From positions 24,348 to 88,347 of the forward strand of contig CAKSHH010000010.1 in assembly GCA_934456435.1 (NCBI GenBank): a stretch of 64,000 nt of DNA, written 5' to 3'. This document shows, piece after piece, positions 7,658 to 16,481 of this stretch; position 1 is the stretch's first letter; each line of letters opens with the position of its first letter. A program made the position numbers and the translations under genes. The DNA is from an uncultured Eubacteriales bacterium. GTDB lineage: Bacteria > Bacillota > Clostridia > Oscillospirales > Acutalibacteraceae. The notes beneath the pieces were generated by a model. That model saw only the letters and a list, made by a program, of their open reading frames with translations, had not been told where the DNA came from and did not search any database.

Positions 7658-8461
7658 ATGGCTGGTGTATATTTTATTCTGAGCGTTATAGCGGACGCAT
7701 TGATAACATATTTCAACGGGCTTGCGACAAGTTTCAAGGATTTTTGGAAGCCGCTTCTGTTGCTGCCTGCTGTTTATGTCGGCTTTTTGCTGCTTCATCT
7801 TGCGGCATTTTGCGTCTATTCATTCACGACGGATAAAAAATACGTCAAGAACATACACAACTCATACCGCCGCTTCATGCTTTCAAGCATAAAACTCTTT
7901 TTGAAGAGCGCAAAGGTCAACGTTCACACCCAAGGGCTTGAACTTGTGCCCGACGACGGAAAATACCTTTTGGTCTCCAATCATCTGTCGGTGTTTGACC
8001 CGATGATAGCAATAACCGCGCTGGAAAAGAAAAACCTTGCCTTTGTTGCGAAGAAGGAGATTTTCGGCATCTTCGCCGCAGGCAAGTATCTTGCGAAGTC
8101 GGGCTGTGTTGCGCTTGACAGAGAGAATAACCGCGAGGCAGTCAAGGCAATTAACCGCGCCGCCGCAAACATAACGGACGGAGTTTGCGCGATGGGAATC
8201 TACCCTGAGGGATATGTCAACAAAAATCCCGGCACGCTTCTGCCGTTCAGAAACGGCGCATTTAAAATAGCGAAAAAGGCAAAAGTGCCGATTGCTGTTT
8301 CCGTTGTCAGAAACACGAGGGAAGCCAATAAAAATATGTTCAGGCACAGATCCGATGTTTACATGAAGGTCATAAAGGTTATACCATACGAGGACATCAA
8401 GGATTTAAAAACGAGCGAAATCGGAGAGATCGTTCGCGAGATAATGATAGATGAAATATAA
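7658..8461 (+). CDS. 1-acyl-sn-glycerol-3-phosphate acyltransferase (PlsC-like)
   Basis: 267 residues. Two N-terminal hydrophobic helices (about 3-20 and 25-52) followed by the acyltransferase fold: NHLSVFDP (about 108-115) is the HX4D catalytic motif, and PEGYVNKN plus PFRNGAFKIA correspond to the acceptor-binding EGT-type and later motifs. Converts lysophosphatidate to phosphatidate in membrane phospholipid synthesis, or acylates a related lipid. RBS GGAG before the ATG. It lies 12 bases after the esterase and 14 bases before the PHP gene, within the MarR operon; why an acyltransferase is co-expressed with an exporter is not evident. Confidence 0.88.
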   Translation: MAGVYFILSVIADALITYFNGLATSFKDFWKPLLLLPAVYVGFLLLHLAAFCVYSFTTDKKYVKNIHNSYRRFMLSSIKLFLKSAKVNVHTQGLELVPDDGKYLLVSNHLSVFDPMIAITALEKKNLAFVAKKEIFGIFAAGKYLAKSGCVALDRENNREAVKAINRAAANITDGVCAMGIYPEGYVNKNPGTLLPFRNGAFKIAKKAKVPIAVSVVRNTREANKNMFRHRSDVYMKVIKVIPYEDIKDLKTSEIGEIVREIMIDEI

Positions 8462-8475
8462 GCGAGGGATTGTTT

Positions 8476-9180
8476 ATGGTTAAGGACGAGCTTATTAAAA
8501 AGGCAAAGGAGAGCTACCCGTACAGAATAGAACTGCACGCTCACACTTCGCCGGCAAGCCGATGCTCTGAGGTCGCTCCGGAGAAAGAGATAGCGGTGTT
8601 CAAAAACGCCGGCTACGACGGAATCGCGATAACAAACCACCTGTATATCAAGGAGAATAAAAAGGAATTTTTGGATATTTACCGCGGCGATTATTACAAG
8701 GCGTTTGAAGCGGGCAAAAAGCTCGGAATAAAGACTTATCTCGGTGCCGAGCTCAGATTTTTAAACGAGAACGACAACGATTATCTGCTTTTCGGCTTCG
8801 ATATTTCTCAGCTTGAGGAGATATATGACGCAACCGAAGGCACGTTTGAGAGCTTCGTTAAAACCGTCAAGACCGATAAAATGTTTTTGCTTCAGGCACA
8901 CCCGTTCCGTGACAATATGAAGAGGGGCTATGAGGAATACCTTGACGGCGTTGAAGCGTTCAATATGCACCCGAACCATAATTCGCGCGTCGCTCTTGCG
9001 ATGAAATACGCGAGAGAAAACGGAAAAATTGCCACGGCTGGAACCGACTATCATCATCCGGGACATGACGGGCTTTGTGCGACGAGAGCTCCAAGGCTCC
9101 CGAAAAACGAAGCCGAGCTTGTAAACCTGCTCAAAAGCGGAGACTTTATATATGAAGTTTCCGGAAAAATTGTATTGTAA
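8476..9180 (+). CDS. PHP-domain metal-dependent phosphoesterase
   Basis: 234 residues from ATG 8476, with GAGG eight bases upstream; a TTG at 8470 is also in frame but too close to the RBS. HAHTSPAS near residue 17 is the first PHP metal-binding motif, ITNHLY and QAHPFRDN supply further histidines, and GTDYHHPGHD (about 193-202) is the C-terminal Asp/His metal site. PHP proteins of this size hydrolyse phosphate monoesters or nucleotides; it lacks polymerase or HisK-specific context. Last gene of the operon, followed by a bidirectional terminator. Confidence 0.82.
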   Translation: MVKDELIKKAKESYPYRIELHAHTSPASRCSEVAPEKEIAVFKNAGYDGIAITNHLYIKENKKEFLDIYRGDYYKAFEAGKKLGIKTYLGAELRFLNENDNDYLLFGFDISQLEEIYDATEGTFESFVKTVKTDKMFLLQAHPFRDNMKRGYEEYLDGVEAFNMHPNHNSRVALAMKYARENGKIATAGTDYHHPGHDGLCATRAPRLPKNEAELVNLLKSGDFIYEVSGKIVL

Positions 9181-9218
9181 ACAAAGACTGTCTCGGCAAT
9201 GTAACATAATCAATATAC

Positions 9219-9255
9219 AAAAAATCGTACAGACACAAGCCTGTACGATTTTTTG
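9219..9255. terminator. Bidirectional terminator between convergent genes
   Basis: A-tract plus ATCGTACAG, short loop, CTGTACGAT and T-tract form a near-symmetric hairpin serving both the PHP operon (plus) and the acidic membrane protein gene (minus). Confidence 0.88.
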
Positions 9256-9262
9256 ATGCCTT

Positions 9263-9886
9263 TTATTCAAATGAAACCTTTTCAGCCTTTTCCGCAATGT
9301 CGTTGGGACCGTCTTTCCAAATCGGCACGCACTTCTGAGTGAGCTTGTCGTTGGAATCAAAGCGGAACTGGATTTTGTATCCGAGACCATTATAGCTTAC
9401 GCTGCCGTCCTCGTATTTCTGCGTTTCCCAGCTAAAAATCGGGGAATAGCCCTGAGCGGCAAGGGTGTGGTCAACGGTAAAGGTTATGCACCACAGAAGC
9501 AGAAGTCCAGCAACGCACATCAAAATAATCTGAAGAGCGTTGAACTTCACCTTTTCCTTCGGCTTTTTAACAGCAGCGTGATCCTGCGAGCCGTAAAGGT
9601 CGGTGCTTTCCGTAAGCTCTATGGTGGTTGAAGTTTCGTCAATTATGCAAACGGCTTCCGAACCGTTGCTATCGTTGTCATTATCCTCAACGCTGTGTAC
9701 GTCAACCGTTTCTGCCGGTTCCTCTTCAACGTCCTCCTCTTCGTTATCGGATCTGCCGGAAAGGATATCAACGCTTTCATCCTCCGCAACGGTATCGCTC
9801 AAATTAAAGTTTATTCTGTTTTCCGCCGAGGTGCTTTCAAGAAGCTCATCAATCTTGTCGAGCTTCTCCTTTTTATTCTCTTCCAT
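9263..9886 (-). CDS. Acidic single-pass membrane protein of unknown function
   Basis: 207 residues from ATG 9886, selected because GGAGG lies 7 bases upstream. About 110 residues of very acidic, Ser/Thr/Asn-rich cytoplasmic sequence precede one transmembrane helix (about 122-142, LQIILMCVAGLLLLWCITF). A short extracellular domain follows (YEDGSVSYNGLGYKIQFRF, FDSNDKLTQ, PIWKDGP). I recognise no family. Own promoter, and a shared terminator with the PHP operon. The neighbouring upstream gene on the same strand is also an uncharacterised membrane protein, so the two may act together. Confidence 0.7.
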   Translation of the reverse strand: MEENKKEKLDKIDELLESTSAENRINFNLSDTVAEDESVDILSGRSDNEEEDVEEEPAETVDVHSVEDNDNDSNGSEAVCIIDETSTTIELTESTDLYGSQDHAAVKKPKEKVKFNALQIILMCVAGLLLLWCITFTVDHTLAAQGYSPIFSWETQKYEDGSVSYNGLGYKIQFRFDSNDKLTQKCVPIWKDGPNDIAEKAEKVSFE

Positions 9887-9913
9887 AGTGTACCTCCAAA
9901 TAATCTTACAATA

Positions 9914-9941
9914 ATTATATACTATCAAGAAATTAAATCAA
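9914..9941 (-). promoter_or_regulatory. Promoter of the acidic membrane protein gene
   Basis: Minus-strand TTGATT (9936-9941), 16-base spacer, TATAAT (9914-9919). Confidence 0.6.
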
Positions 9942-9997
9942 GAGAAATTTAAGATTTTTTACATTCTTTTAATATGATTTGGTCATTGAACAGCCGA

Positions 9998-11686
9998 TTA
10001 CGAAAGCTTTTTGCACTCCAATATCAGCGAATTTGAGCAGGAGAGCGAAACTTTATCGCCCTCTTTCAGCAGGAGCATATCTTCGTGGCTTGATGCTTTT
10101 GCTTTGTAAATACGGTTATCTGTGTCAATTAGATAGATGTATGTGTTGCCGTCAATGTCGATGTATTTTATCTGCGAAACGGTTATAGTGACGTTGTCGG
10201 TAGGCTTAACCGCAGTTGAATCATCAATTCCGAGCAAATCTTTATATTTTGCAAGGCACTCCGCCTGAGTTGCGGCGGTAGAAACAATATTGTATTGCTC
10301 AACGTTGACTGCGGCATACAGCTTGACAAGTCCTCCCGAATCCTTGAGCACCATAATGTAGGTCGGCTTGCCGCTGACATTTATCAGCGACGGAAACGAT
10401 GCCTGATATCCTTTTTCCTGAACCTCGCCCTCTGCGGCAGCCATAGCTGATTTTTCGTCGGCTCCGGCTATCGTGTAATAGAAGCTTCGTCCGGTTCGCT
10501 CATTGGCAAGGAGGAAACCGATATTTGAGCTGTCGCCGTTGACCGATGTAACTCCCGTATAAATCCATATATCACCGTTTTTGGCGACATAACCGTAGTC
10601 GGAGATCGGCTTGCTGTCGCCGCTTCCGTCCGAAGTGTATTCGGTCACCTGCTTACAGCCCTTTTTGCCGACAAGACTGTTGAGGTATCCGTTCTTTAGC
10701 ATTCCGAACCAGTTGTACTGGCGGCAGATCAAATCGCCGTCAAATATAACATCGACCCAGTTCGGCGCATTTTCAACGGGAGACATAAAAACGTTACCCG
10801 TCACGGGGTCGAGGAATATAAATTTCTTTACGGTTTTTCCGCCGAAAAGAGAGATCGTGTTATCATACACCGATGCGATGTAGTAGGGCTTTCCGTCTTC
10901 ATCAATTTCAAAATGGATGTTGCCGATCATGGCTGTCGGATATTTCAACCATATATGACGGCGGGCGTTTTGAAAGAAATGTGCTGACGGAACATATTTC
11001 ATGCCCTCCGAGTCATTGAATGACGCGGACATAGAAACGGGGTCAACGGTAATATAGCCCCGAACGCCCTCGGATTTATTGTTGAGCCACTTGAAAAAGC
11101 CTGCATACTCAAGCGCCGAAACCTTTACGGGCTTACCCTTGTAATCAATTTGAGTATAATTGTCGGAAACGTTAAACTGGCTGACGTTGGAAAGAGATCC
11201 GATTTCTCTGTCGCCGAGCATCTTGGCAGAAGCCGTATCCATCAGCGCAATTGAATCTGTGCCGACCGATTCGCTTATGTCTTGAGAAAATTCGGAGTCC
11301 GTAATGTCGAGAATGGCAGCATATTTTTGAGCGTTAAAAAACGTGCTTCCGAAAATCTGTATGAGTATGAACAGCGCCAGAAGAGCAATCGGAACAATGT
11401 ACGGCTTAGCGTTAAAGGAAAGCTTCTTGACCTGTTTCTTCCGTCCCTTGGGACCGACATCTTTCTTGAAAACAATATATCCGAAATCGGAGTGACCGAG
11501 AGCAAGCCTGCGAAGAACGCAAAATGCCGCGGAAGCGATAATCGCCAACAGCCAAAGAGCCTGCGACTTTGGATTAAGCGGAATACAAAGACCGAAAAAG
11601 CCGATAAGAAGTATCAGCACGGTAACTGCCGCCGCGAAAATTGTCGGGGCAACATTTTTCTTTTTATTTGCAGAGTTCTTTTTCAT
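9998..11686 (-). CDS. Large membrane-anchored protein of unknown function
   Basis: 562 residues. Lysine-rich N terminus, then hydrophobic helices at about 15-34, 42-58 and 95-115. The remaining roughly 440 residues form a predicted extracytoplasmic region rich in beta-strand patterns, containing YDNTISLFGG, FLDPVTGN and a late segment (AAAEGEVQEKGYQ) that loosely recalls PepSY-like repeats. The C-terminal 70 residues (QIKYIDIDGNTYIYLIDTDN) look like a small beta-barrel. None of this is enough to name a family. RBS AAGGAG before the ATG, consensus promoter upstream, no obvious terminator before the next minus gene. Confidence 0.75.
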   Translation of the reverse strand: MKKNSANKKKNVAPTIFAAAVTVLILLIGFFGLCIPLNPKSQALWLLAIIASAAFCVLRRLALGHSDFGYIVFKKDVGPKGRKKQVKKLSFNAKPYIVPIALLALFILIQIFGSTFFNAQKYAAILDITDSEFSQDISESVGTDSIALMDTASAKMLGDREIGSLSNVSQFNVSDNYTQIDYKGKPVKVSALEYAGFFKWLNNKSEGVRGYITVDPVSMSASFNDSEGMKYVPSAHFFQNARRHIWLKYPTAMIGNIHFEIDEDGKPYYIASVYDNTISLFGGKTVKKFIFLDPVTGNVFMSPVENAPNWVDVIFDGDLICRQYNWFGMLKNGYLNSLVGKKGCKQVTEYTSDGSGDSKPISDYGYVAKNGDIWIYTGVTSVNGDSSNIGFLLANERTGRSFYYTIAGADEKSAMAAAEGEVQEKGYQASFPSLINVSGKPTYIMVLKDSGGLVKLYAAVNVEQYNIVSTAATQAECLAKYKDLLGIDDSTAVKPTDNVTITVSQIKYIDIDGNTYIYLIDTDNRIYKAKASSHEDMLLLKEGDKVSLSCSNSLILECKKLS

Positions 11687-11718
11687 ATTTTCTCCTTTTT
11701 ACACTTAGAACTGAGAAA

Positions 11719-11747
11719 ATTCTACAACATTATGCTTATACTGTCAA
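11719..11747 (-). promoter_or_regulatory. Promoter of the 562-residue membrane protein gene
   Basis: Minus-strand TTGACA (11742-11747), 17-base spacer, TAGAAT (11719-11724). Confidence 0.7.
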
Positions 11748-11804
11748 TCTGATTTTGAATTACTGATGTAAAAACGAAAAAATTTAGTTATTTTTTATAT
11801 TTGT

Positions 11805-11833
11805 TTGAAAATATTATTACGATATGATATAAT
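11805..11833 (+). promoter_or_regulatory. Promoter of the SPFH/zinc-ribbon/TPM operon
   Basis: TTGAAA (11805-11810), 17-base spacer, TATAAT (11828-11833). The roughly 110-base leader contains a foldable segment (CACATCGGCAAA around 11850 pairing with TTTGCGGTGTG around 11876). Confidence 0.72.
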
Positions 11834-11953
11834 ACTTTTGAAATATATCACATCGGCAAAACCATGAGGAAAAATTTGCGGTGTGAGAAAAAATGTGCTC
11901 GGTGATTTATTGGGCGCAGGACAAAAAATCAAACCCTGAAAGGAGCAATTATT

Positions 11954-13366
11954 ATGGGACTTATTAAAGCAGGAGCAGGAGCTCTGGGCGGAACACTTGC
12001 AGATCAATGGAAAGAATTTTTCTATTGCGAGGCATTGCCGAACGACGTGCTCATGAGAAAGGGCGAAAAGCGCACAAGCGGACGCTCTTCAAACACAAAG
12101 GGAAATGACAACATTATTTCCAACGGTTCGGAAATAGCCGTTGCCGATGGTCAGTGTATGATTATCGTTGAGCAGGGCAAGATCGTTGATGTCTGTGCCG
12201 AGCCGGGCGAGTATACATACGATACCTCGACCGAGCCGAGCATTTTCTCGGGCAAGTTCGGCGACAGCGTTAAAGAAACATTTAAGACGATCGGCAAGCG
12301 CTTCACCTACGGCGGTGACACGGGCAAGGATCAGCGTGTTTACTATTTCAACACAAAGGAAATAATCGGCAACAAGTTCGGCACGGCAAACCCCATCATG
12401 TTCGAGGTAGTTAACAACAGAATCGGCATGAGCAGAACCGTTCAGGTTCGCTGTAACGGCGTTTATACTTACATAATCTCCGACCCGCTCAAGTTTTATA
12501 CAAGACTTTGCGGTAATGTTGAAAGTGAATTTACAAGAGATGCGATTGACGATCAGCTTAAGGTTGAATTCATAGATGCGCTTCAGCCCGCATTCGGCGC
12601 CCTTGCCGAGCAGGAACTGAGACCGGCACAGATTCCGTCAAAGGCAAATGAGCTCAAATCGGCAATGAACAATGCCCTCAAGGACGAGTGGGTAGAAAAC
12701 AGAGGTATTTCTGTTGAGAAAATCGCACTCAACCCGATCACACTCACAGACGACGATATGAAGAAGATAAACGAGATGGAGGATGCGGCAAGCATCGGTT
12801 CCAATCCGTTTATGATGGCAGGCAGAATGACGAACGCAACGGCAGACGCAATGCAGACAGCCGCAGGCAACTCGGCAGGCGCAATGACAGGCTTCATGGG
12901 AATGGGCATGGTCGGAATGGGCGGACAAGGCGGATTCGGAGCGGCTCAGAACCTTTACAATATGGGCGCACAGCAGCAGGCAGCATCTGCACCCGCAGCA
13001 CCTGCGGCAGACTCATGGAAATGCTCGTGCGGAGCAACGGTAGCGGGCAAATTCTGCCCCGAATGCGGCGCAAAGAAGCCCGAGCCGGTACAGGCAGACG
13101 CTTGGAAATGCTCATGCGGAGCGAACGTAACAGGCAAATTCTGCCCGGAATGCGGTTCACCGAAGCCGGCGGCAGATAACGGCTGGACATGTGCGTGCGG
13201 CGCAGTAAACAAGGGTAAGTTCTGTCAGAACTGCGGCGCAAAGAAGCCGGAGGGAGCACCGCTTTATCGCTGCGACAAGTGCGGCTGGGAGCCTGAGGAT
13301 CCTCATAATCCTCCGAAGTTCTGCCCTGAGTGCGGCGACCCGTTTGACGATAACGACAAGCAGTGA
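11954..13366 (+). CDS. SPFH/band-7 protein with C-terminal zinc ribbons (YdjI-like)
   Basis: 470 residues. Residues about 20-290 form an SPFH (stomatin/flotillin-like) domain of the virion-core/YdjI type (FYCEALPNDVLMRKGEKR, IVDVCAEPGEYTYD, EWVENRGISVEKIALNP). A Gly/Met/Ala-rich linker follows, then three similar zinc ribbons of form CSCG...GKFCPECG and a last CDKCGWEPED...FCPECGDPF, so up to four zinc sites. SPFH proteins scaffold membrane microdomains. RBS AAAGGAG before the ATG. Next genes encode a zinc-ribbon membrane protein and a TPM-domain protein, the arrangement of B. subtilis ydjGHI, reported as part of its phage-shock-type envelope response. No PspA-family gene is present here. Confidence 0.88.
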   Translation: MGLIKAGAGALGGTLADQWKEFFYCEALPNDVLMRKGEKRTSGRSSNTKGNDNIISNGSEIAVADGQCMIIVEQGKIVDVCAEPGEYTYDTSTEPSIFSGKFGDSVKETFKTIGKRFTYGGDTGKDQRVYYFNTKEIIGNKFGTANPIMFEVVNNRIGMSRTVQVRCNGVYTYIISDPLKFYTRLCGNVESEFTRDAIDDQLKVEFIDALQPAFGALAEQELRPAQIPSKANELKSAMNNALKDEWVENRGISVEKIALNPITLTDDDMKKINEMEDAASIGSNPFMMAGRMTNATADAMQTAAGNSAGAMTGFMGMGMVGMGGQGGFGAAQNLYNMGAQQQAASAPAAPAADSWKCSCGATVAGKFCPECGAKKPEPVQADAWKCSCGANVTGKFCPECGSPKPAADNGWTCACGAVNKGKFCQNCGAKKPEGAPLYRCDKCGWEPEDPHNPPKFCPECGDPFDDNDKQ

Positions 13367-13392
13367 TAAGCATCATAAAGGAGGAATGAGCT

Positions 13393-14487
13393 TTGAGCGT
13401 ATTGCAGGAATATAAATGTCCTTGTTGCGGCGGAGCAATTGAATTTGACAGTCAAAGTCAGAAGATGAAGTGTCCGTATTGCGACACGGAATTTGACGTT
13501 GAAACACTCAAAAACTACGACGAAAGCCTGAAAAAAGACTCTGAGGACAGTATGCAGTGGGAGACCTCGGCAGGCACCGAGTGGCAGAGCGGAGAAGCGG
13601 ACGGACTGAGAAGCTATGTCTGCAAATCCTGCGGCGGCGAAATTGTCGGCGACGAGACCACGGCTGCAACCTCATGCCCGTTCTGCGGCAATCCCATTGT
13701 TATGATGGGTCAGTTTTCCGGAGCATTGAAGCCCGATATCATTATCCCGTTTAAGCTGGATAAAAAAGCCGCAAAAGACGGCTTGCAAAAGCATTTGACC
13801 GGCAAGCGCCTTTTGCCAAAGGTATTTAAAAGTCAAAATCATCTGGATGAAATTAAGGGAATTTATGTTCCTTTCTGGCTGTTTGACGCAGATGCCGATG
13901 CAAGCGTACGTTACCGGGCAACAAGTGTAAGAACATGGAGCGACAGTAAGTACGATTATACCGAAACGAGCTATTACAATGTTTTCAGAGCAGGCACGGT
14001 CGGATTTGAAAATGTTCCGGTCGACGGTTCATCAAAGATGCCGGATGACCTTATGGAATCGGTTGAACCGTTCAATATCGGCGATGCCGTCGATTTCCAG
14101 ACAGCGTATCTTGCCGGATATCTTGCCGACAAATACGATGTTACGGCGGACGAAAGTGTTGACAGAGCCAACGAGCGAATCAAGCGCTCAACCGAGGAAA
14201 CATTTGCCTCTACGGTAAAGGGATACACTTCCGTTGAGGCGGAATCTTCGACCGTAAATCTGCATAACGGAAAAGCCAAATATGCCCTGTATCCTGTGTG
14301 GATTCTCAACACGACGTGGAAAAACGAGAAATACACCTTTGCCATGAACGGACAGACAGGTAAATTCGTCGGAAATCTTCCGATTGATACAGCTGCGGCG
14401 CTCAAGTGGTTTGCAGGTCTGGCAGTCGGCGCAAGCATTGTAACATACGGAATAACAATACTTTTAAACCTTTTGGGAATTATATGA
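13393..14487 (+). CDS. Zinc-ribbon membrane protein (YdjG-like), TTG start
   Basis: 364 residues. The start is TTG at 13393, eight bases after GGAGG; the nearby ATG at 13386 runs into a stop. Two N-terminal zinc ribbons are clear: CPCCGG...CPYCDTEF (about 9-36) and CKSCGG...CPFCGN (about 76-103), then a mixed alpha/beta region (IKGIYVPFWLFDADADASVR) and one C-terminal transmembrane helix (about 340-362, VGASIVTYGITILLNLLGII). This is the layout of B. subtilis YdjG, thought to recruit cytosolic partners to the membrane. It follows the SPFH gene by 26 bases and precedes the TPM gene by 13. Confidence 0.85.
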   Translation: MSVLQEYKCPCCGGAIEFDSQSQKMKCPYCDTEFDVETLKNYDESLKKDSEDSMQWETSAGTEWQSGEADGLRSYVCKSCGGEIVGDETTAATSCPFCGNPIVMMGQFSGALKPDIIIPFKLDKKAAKDGLQKHLTGKRLLPKVFKSQNHLDEIKGIYVPFWLFDADADASVRYRATSVRTWSDSKYDYTETSYYNVFRAGTVGFENVPVDGSSKMPDDLMESVEPFNIGDAVDFQTAYLAGYLADKYDVTADESVDRANERIKRSTEETFASTVKGYTSVEAESSTVNLHNGKAKYALYPVWILNTTWKNEKYTFAMNGQTGKFVGNLPIDTAAALKWFAGLAVGASIVTYGITILLNLLGII

Positions 14488-14500
14488 GGAGGATTGAGTC

Positions 14501-15358
14501 ATGAATAAAAAAATAGTTTCAATTCTTTTCGCTTTTGTTCTCTGTTTCTGTATGGTTTTACCGGCATTTGCGGTTACGGGTTCTACGAAAATCAACGGAT
14601 TTGCCGATGAATACAGCCGGGTGATTGACTATGCAGGCGTAATTCCGCAGCAAGAGGAAGATAAGCTTGTTGAACAGTTTGACGAAATTGCAAACAGGCA
14701 AAAGGTGGATATCGTAATTTGCTTTACAAACAGCCTTGACGGAAAGAGAACCTCGGATTATGCCGAAGCTCTTTACGAGAAACATAATTACGGCTACGGC
14801 GAGAACAAGGACGGCATAATGCTTCTTGTCAGCTTCGAGAACCGTGACTGGTATATCGCAACGAGAGGATATGCTATTCAGGCGTTCACCGATGCAGGAA
14901 TTCAGTACATAGGCAATCAGATCAAGGGTGACCTCGGTGATGAAAATTACTATGCCGCGTCGGAATACTTCGGACGTCTTTGCGACGAGCTCATAACCGA
15001 TGCCAAGAACGGCAATGTATATGACGAACCGATGGGTGCTGTAGATGACGAAGATGACGGCTCTGTTTTGCCCCCGCCGATATGGATTCTCATTTCAATA
15101 GCTGTAGGCGTTGTTATTGCATTTATCGTTGTCGGCAGTATGAAGAGGAAGCTTCATACGGTAAATATGCATGCGGCGGCAAATAACTATCTCAAAAACG
15201 GCAGCCTCAATATAACCGAGAGCAACGATATATTCCTTTACAGCAATGTGACAAAAACCGCTAAACCGCAGGATAACGACAGCAACAGCGGTTCAGGCAG
15301 CAGTACGCATGAATCGTCGTCGGGCAACACCTACGGCGGTGGCGGCGGAAAGTTCTGA
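14501..15358 (+). CDS. TPM-domain membrane protein (YdjH/YgcG-like)
   Basis: 285 residues. Signal peptide (about 1-25, ending PAFAV), TPM domain (about 35-170; DYAGVIPQQEEDKL, DIVICFTNSLDGKRTSDYAE, KDGIMLLVSFENRDWYIATR), one transmembrane helix (about 190-212) and a cytoplasmic Ser/Gly-rich tail ending YGGGGGKF. TPM domains face outside and several are linked to photosystem repair or envelope stress. RBS AGGAGG precedes the ATG. Last gene of the module, with a strong terminator. In B. subtilis the homologous pair YdjG/YdjH is proposed to anchor a PspA homologue. Confidence 0.88.
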   Translation: MNKKIVSILFAFVLCFCMVLPAFAVTGSTKINGFADEYSRVIDYAGVIPQQEEDKLVEQFDEIANRQKVDIVICFTNSLDGKRTSDYAEALYEKHNYGYGENKDGIMLLVSFENRDWYIATRGYAIQAFTDAGIQYIGNQIKGDLGDENYYAASEYFGRLCDELITDAKNGNVYDEPMGAVDDEDDGSVLPPPIWILISIAVGVVIAFIVVGSMKRKLHTVNMHAAANNYLKNGSLNITESNDIFLYSNVTKTAKPQDNDSNSGSGSSTHESSSGNTYGGGGGKF

Positions 15359-15379
15359 TTCACACAAACAATAAAAAGC

Positions 15380-15427
15380 AAAGGCTATAATCCATATTTG
15401 CAAACGATTGTGGATTATAGCCTTTTT
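15380..15427 (+). terminator. Terminator of the SPFH/TPM operon
   Basis: Fifteen-base perfect stem AAAGGCTATAATCCA (15380-15394) with TGGATTATAGCCTTT (15411-15425), followed by T residues. Confidence 0.9.
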
Positions 15428-15440
15428 ATTTTAAACCGAC

Positions 15441-15521
15441 TTAATTGACGGCTTTCTTTTCTGCTTTTGTTTTAAGCATGGTGAAGAGCACCATGACAGC
15501 AACGCCTATGAGGACGGTTGC
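15441..15521 (-). pseudogene. 3' remnant of a membrane protein gene
   Basis: A minus-strand frame of 26 codons ends in TAA at 15441-15443 and reads ATVLIGVAVMVLFTMLKTKA followed by a lysine-rich end. That is a final transmembrane helix plus charged cytoplasmic tail, typical of a transporter C terminus. Directly upstream in frame is TAG (15522-15524) and no start or RBS is present. It looks like a decayed or deletion-truncated gene between the TPM operon and the LysR gene. Family unknown. Confidence 0.45.
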
Positions 15522-15572
15522 CTAATTACATGATGCTTGAATCATAAATATGCATTCAATATTCTTAATCAA

Positions 15573-16460
15573 TTATATACTTTTCTGTTCCAGGATCATT
15601 CGTTCGAGCTCTTTTGATGCCATGCTGAACGATTGATCCTTTCTTTTTATCAAGACGACGCTTCGCTCCGGGATCTTTTCTTTAAGGTCGATCGTGCAGA
15701 TATTGTTATTCTCCTGCAAAAACTCTTCGGGAACAAATCCGATGCCGAGATCGGCTTCAACCATCGGCAAAATTTGGTCGGCGGTGAAAGCCTCAATGTC
15801 GGGGCGGAAAGGCAAGCCGTGATCGGTGAAAAGCTTTGAGTAAAATTCAAAAGATTTTGTATCGGTGCCGAGTGATATCAAAGGGTAGTCAAGCAGCTCG
15901 GACAGGGAGACCTTCCTGCCGATTAGTGATGCAAATGCTTTTGAGCATACGGCTGCCTCATTAACTGGTTTTATCTTTGTTTCCGCGAGTGACGCTGAAC
16001 GAATTGTCGGAGTGGTTACGACCGCGATATCTGCAATTCCCTCTCTCAAAGCGGAGATCGCCTGCGGAGTGGAATGGTTGCTGATTTTGATATGTATTCC
16101 GGGATAAAGCATTCTGTATTTTTTGAAAACAGGCAGAAGCAGACAATGCAGAGCCACCTCGCTGGCGGCAACATATACCGTTCCCGTCTGCATATTGCGG
16201 CTCTCGGTAAGCTCCGCTTCACCGGCTTCAATATGCTCAAAGGCAATGCGGATATGACTGTAAAGCCGCTCTCCTTCGGGAGTGAGCTTCATTCCGCTGT
16301 GACTTCTGAGAAAAAGCGGACAGCCGAGCTCGCTTTCAAGATTTTTTATTGTTCGGGTCAGGTTGGGCTGATTGTTCAGCAGAAGCTTTGCCGCTTGCGT
16401 TATATTTCCGTATTTTGCAACATAATAAAAGACCCTGTAATAATCATAGCTTATATACAC
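15573..16460 (-). CDS. LysR-family transcriptional regulator
   Basis: 295 residues from a GTG at 16460, chosen because AGAGGTG lies six bases upstream and this gives the normal LysR length; further upstream the frame lacks an RBS. N-terminal winged helix-turn-helix (about 8-65: YVAKYGNITQAAKLLLNNQP, LESELGCPLFLRS), then the periplasmic-binding-like effector domain (about 90-290). Divergent from the aminotransferase gene across 137 bases containing a perfect 16-bp palindrome, so it probably activates that gene. Effector unknown; an amino acid or oxaloacetate-related metabolite would fit the target. Confidence 0.9.
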   Translation of the reverse strand: MYISYDYYRVFYYVAKYGNITQAAKLLLNNQPNLTRTIKNLESELGCPLFLRSHSGMKLTPEGERLYSHIRIAFEHIEAGEAELTESRNMQTGTVYVAASEVALHCLLLPVFKKYRMLYPGIHIKISNHSTPQAISALREGIADIAVVTTPTIRSASLAETKIKPVNEAAVCSKAFASLIGRKVSLSELLDYPLISLGTDTKSFEFYSKLFTDHGLPFRPDIEAFTADQILPMVEADLGIGFVPEEFLQENNNICTIDLKEKIPERSVVLIKRKDQSFSMASKELERMILEQKSI

Positions 16461-16481
16461 AGCAAACACCTCTATATATAA

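Noticed and set aside
12894..13376. Arg/Pro-rich 160-codon minus-strand frame
   Set aside because: Antisense to the zinc-ribbon repeats of the SPFH gene; its repetitive composition mirrors those repeats.
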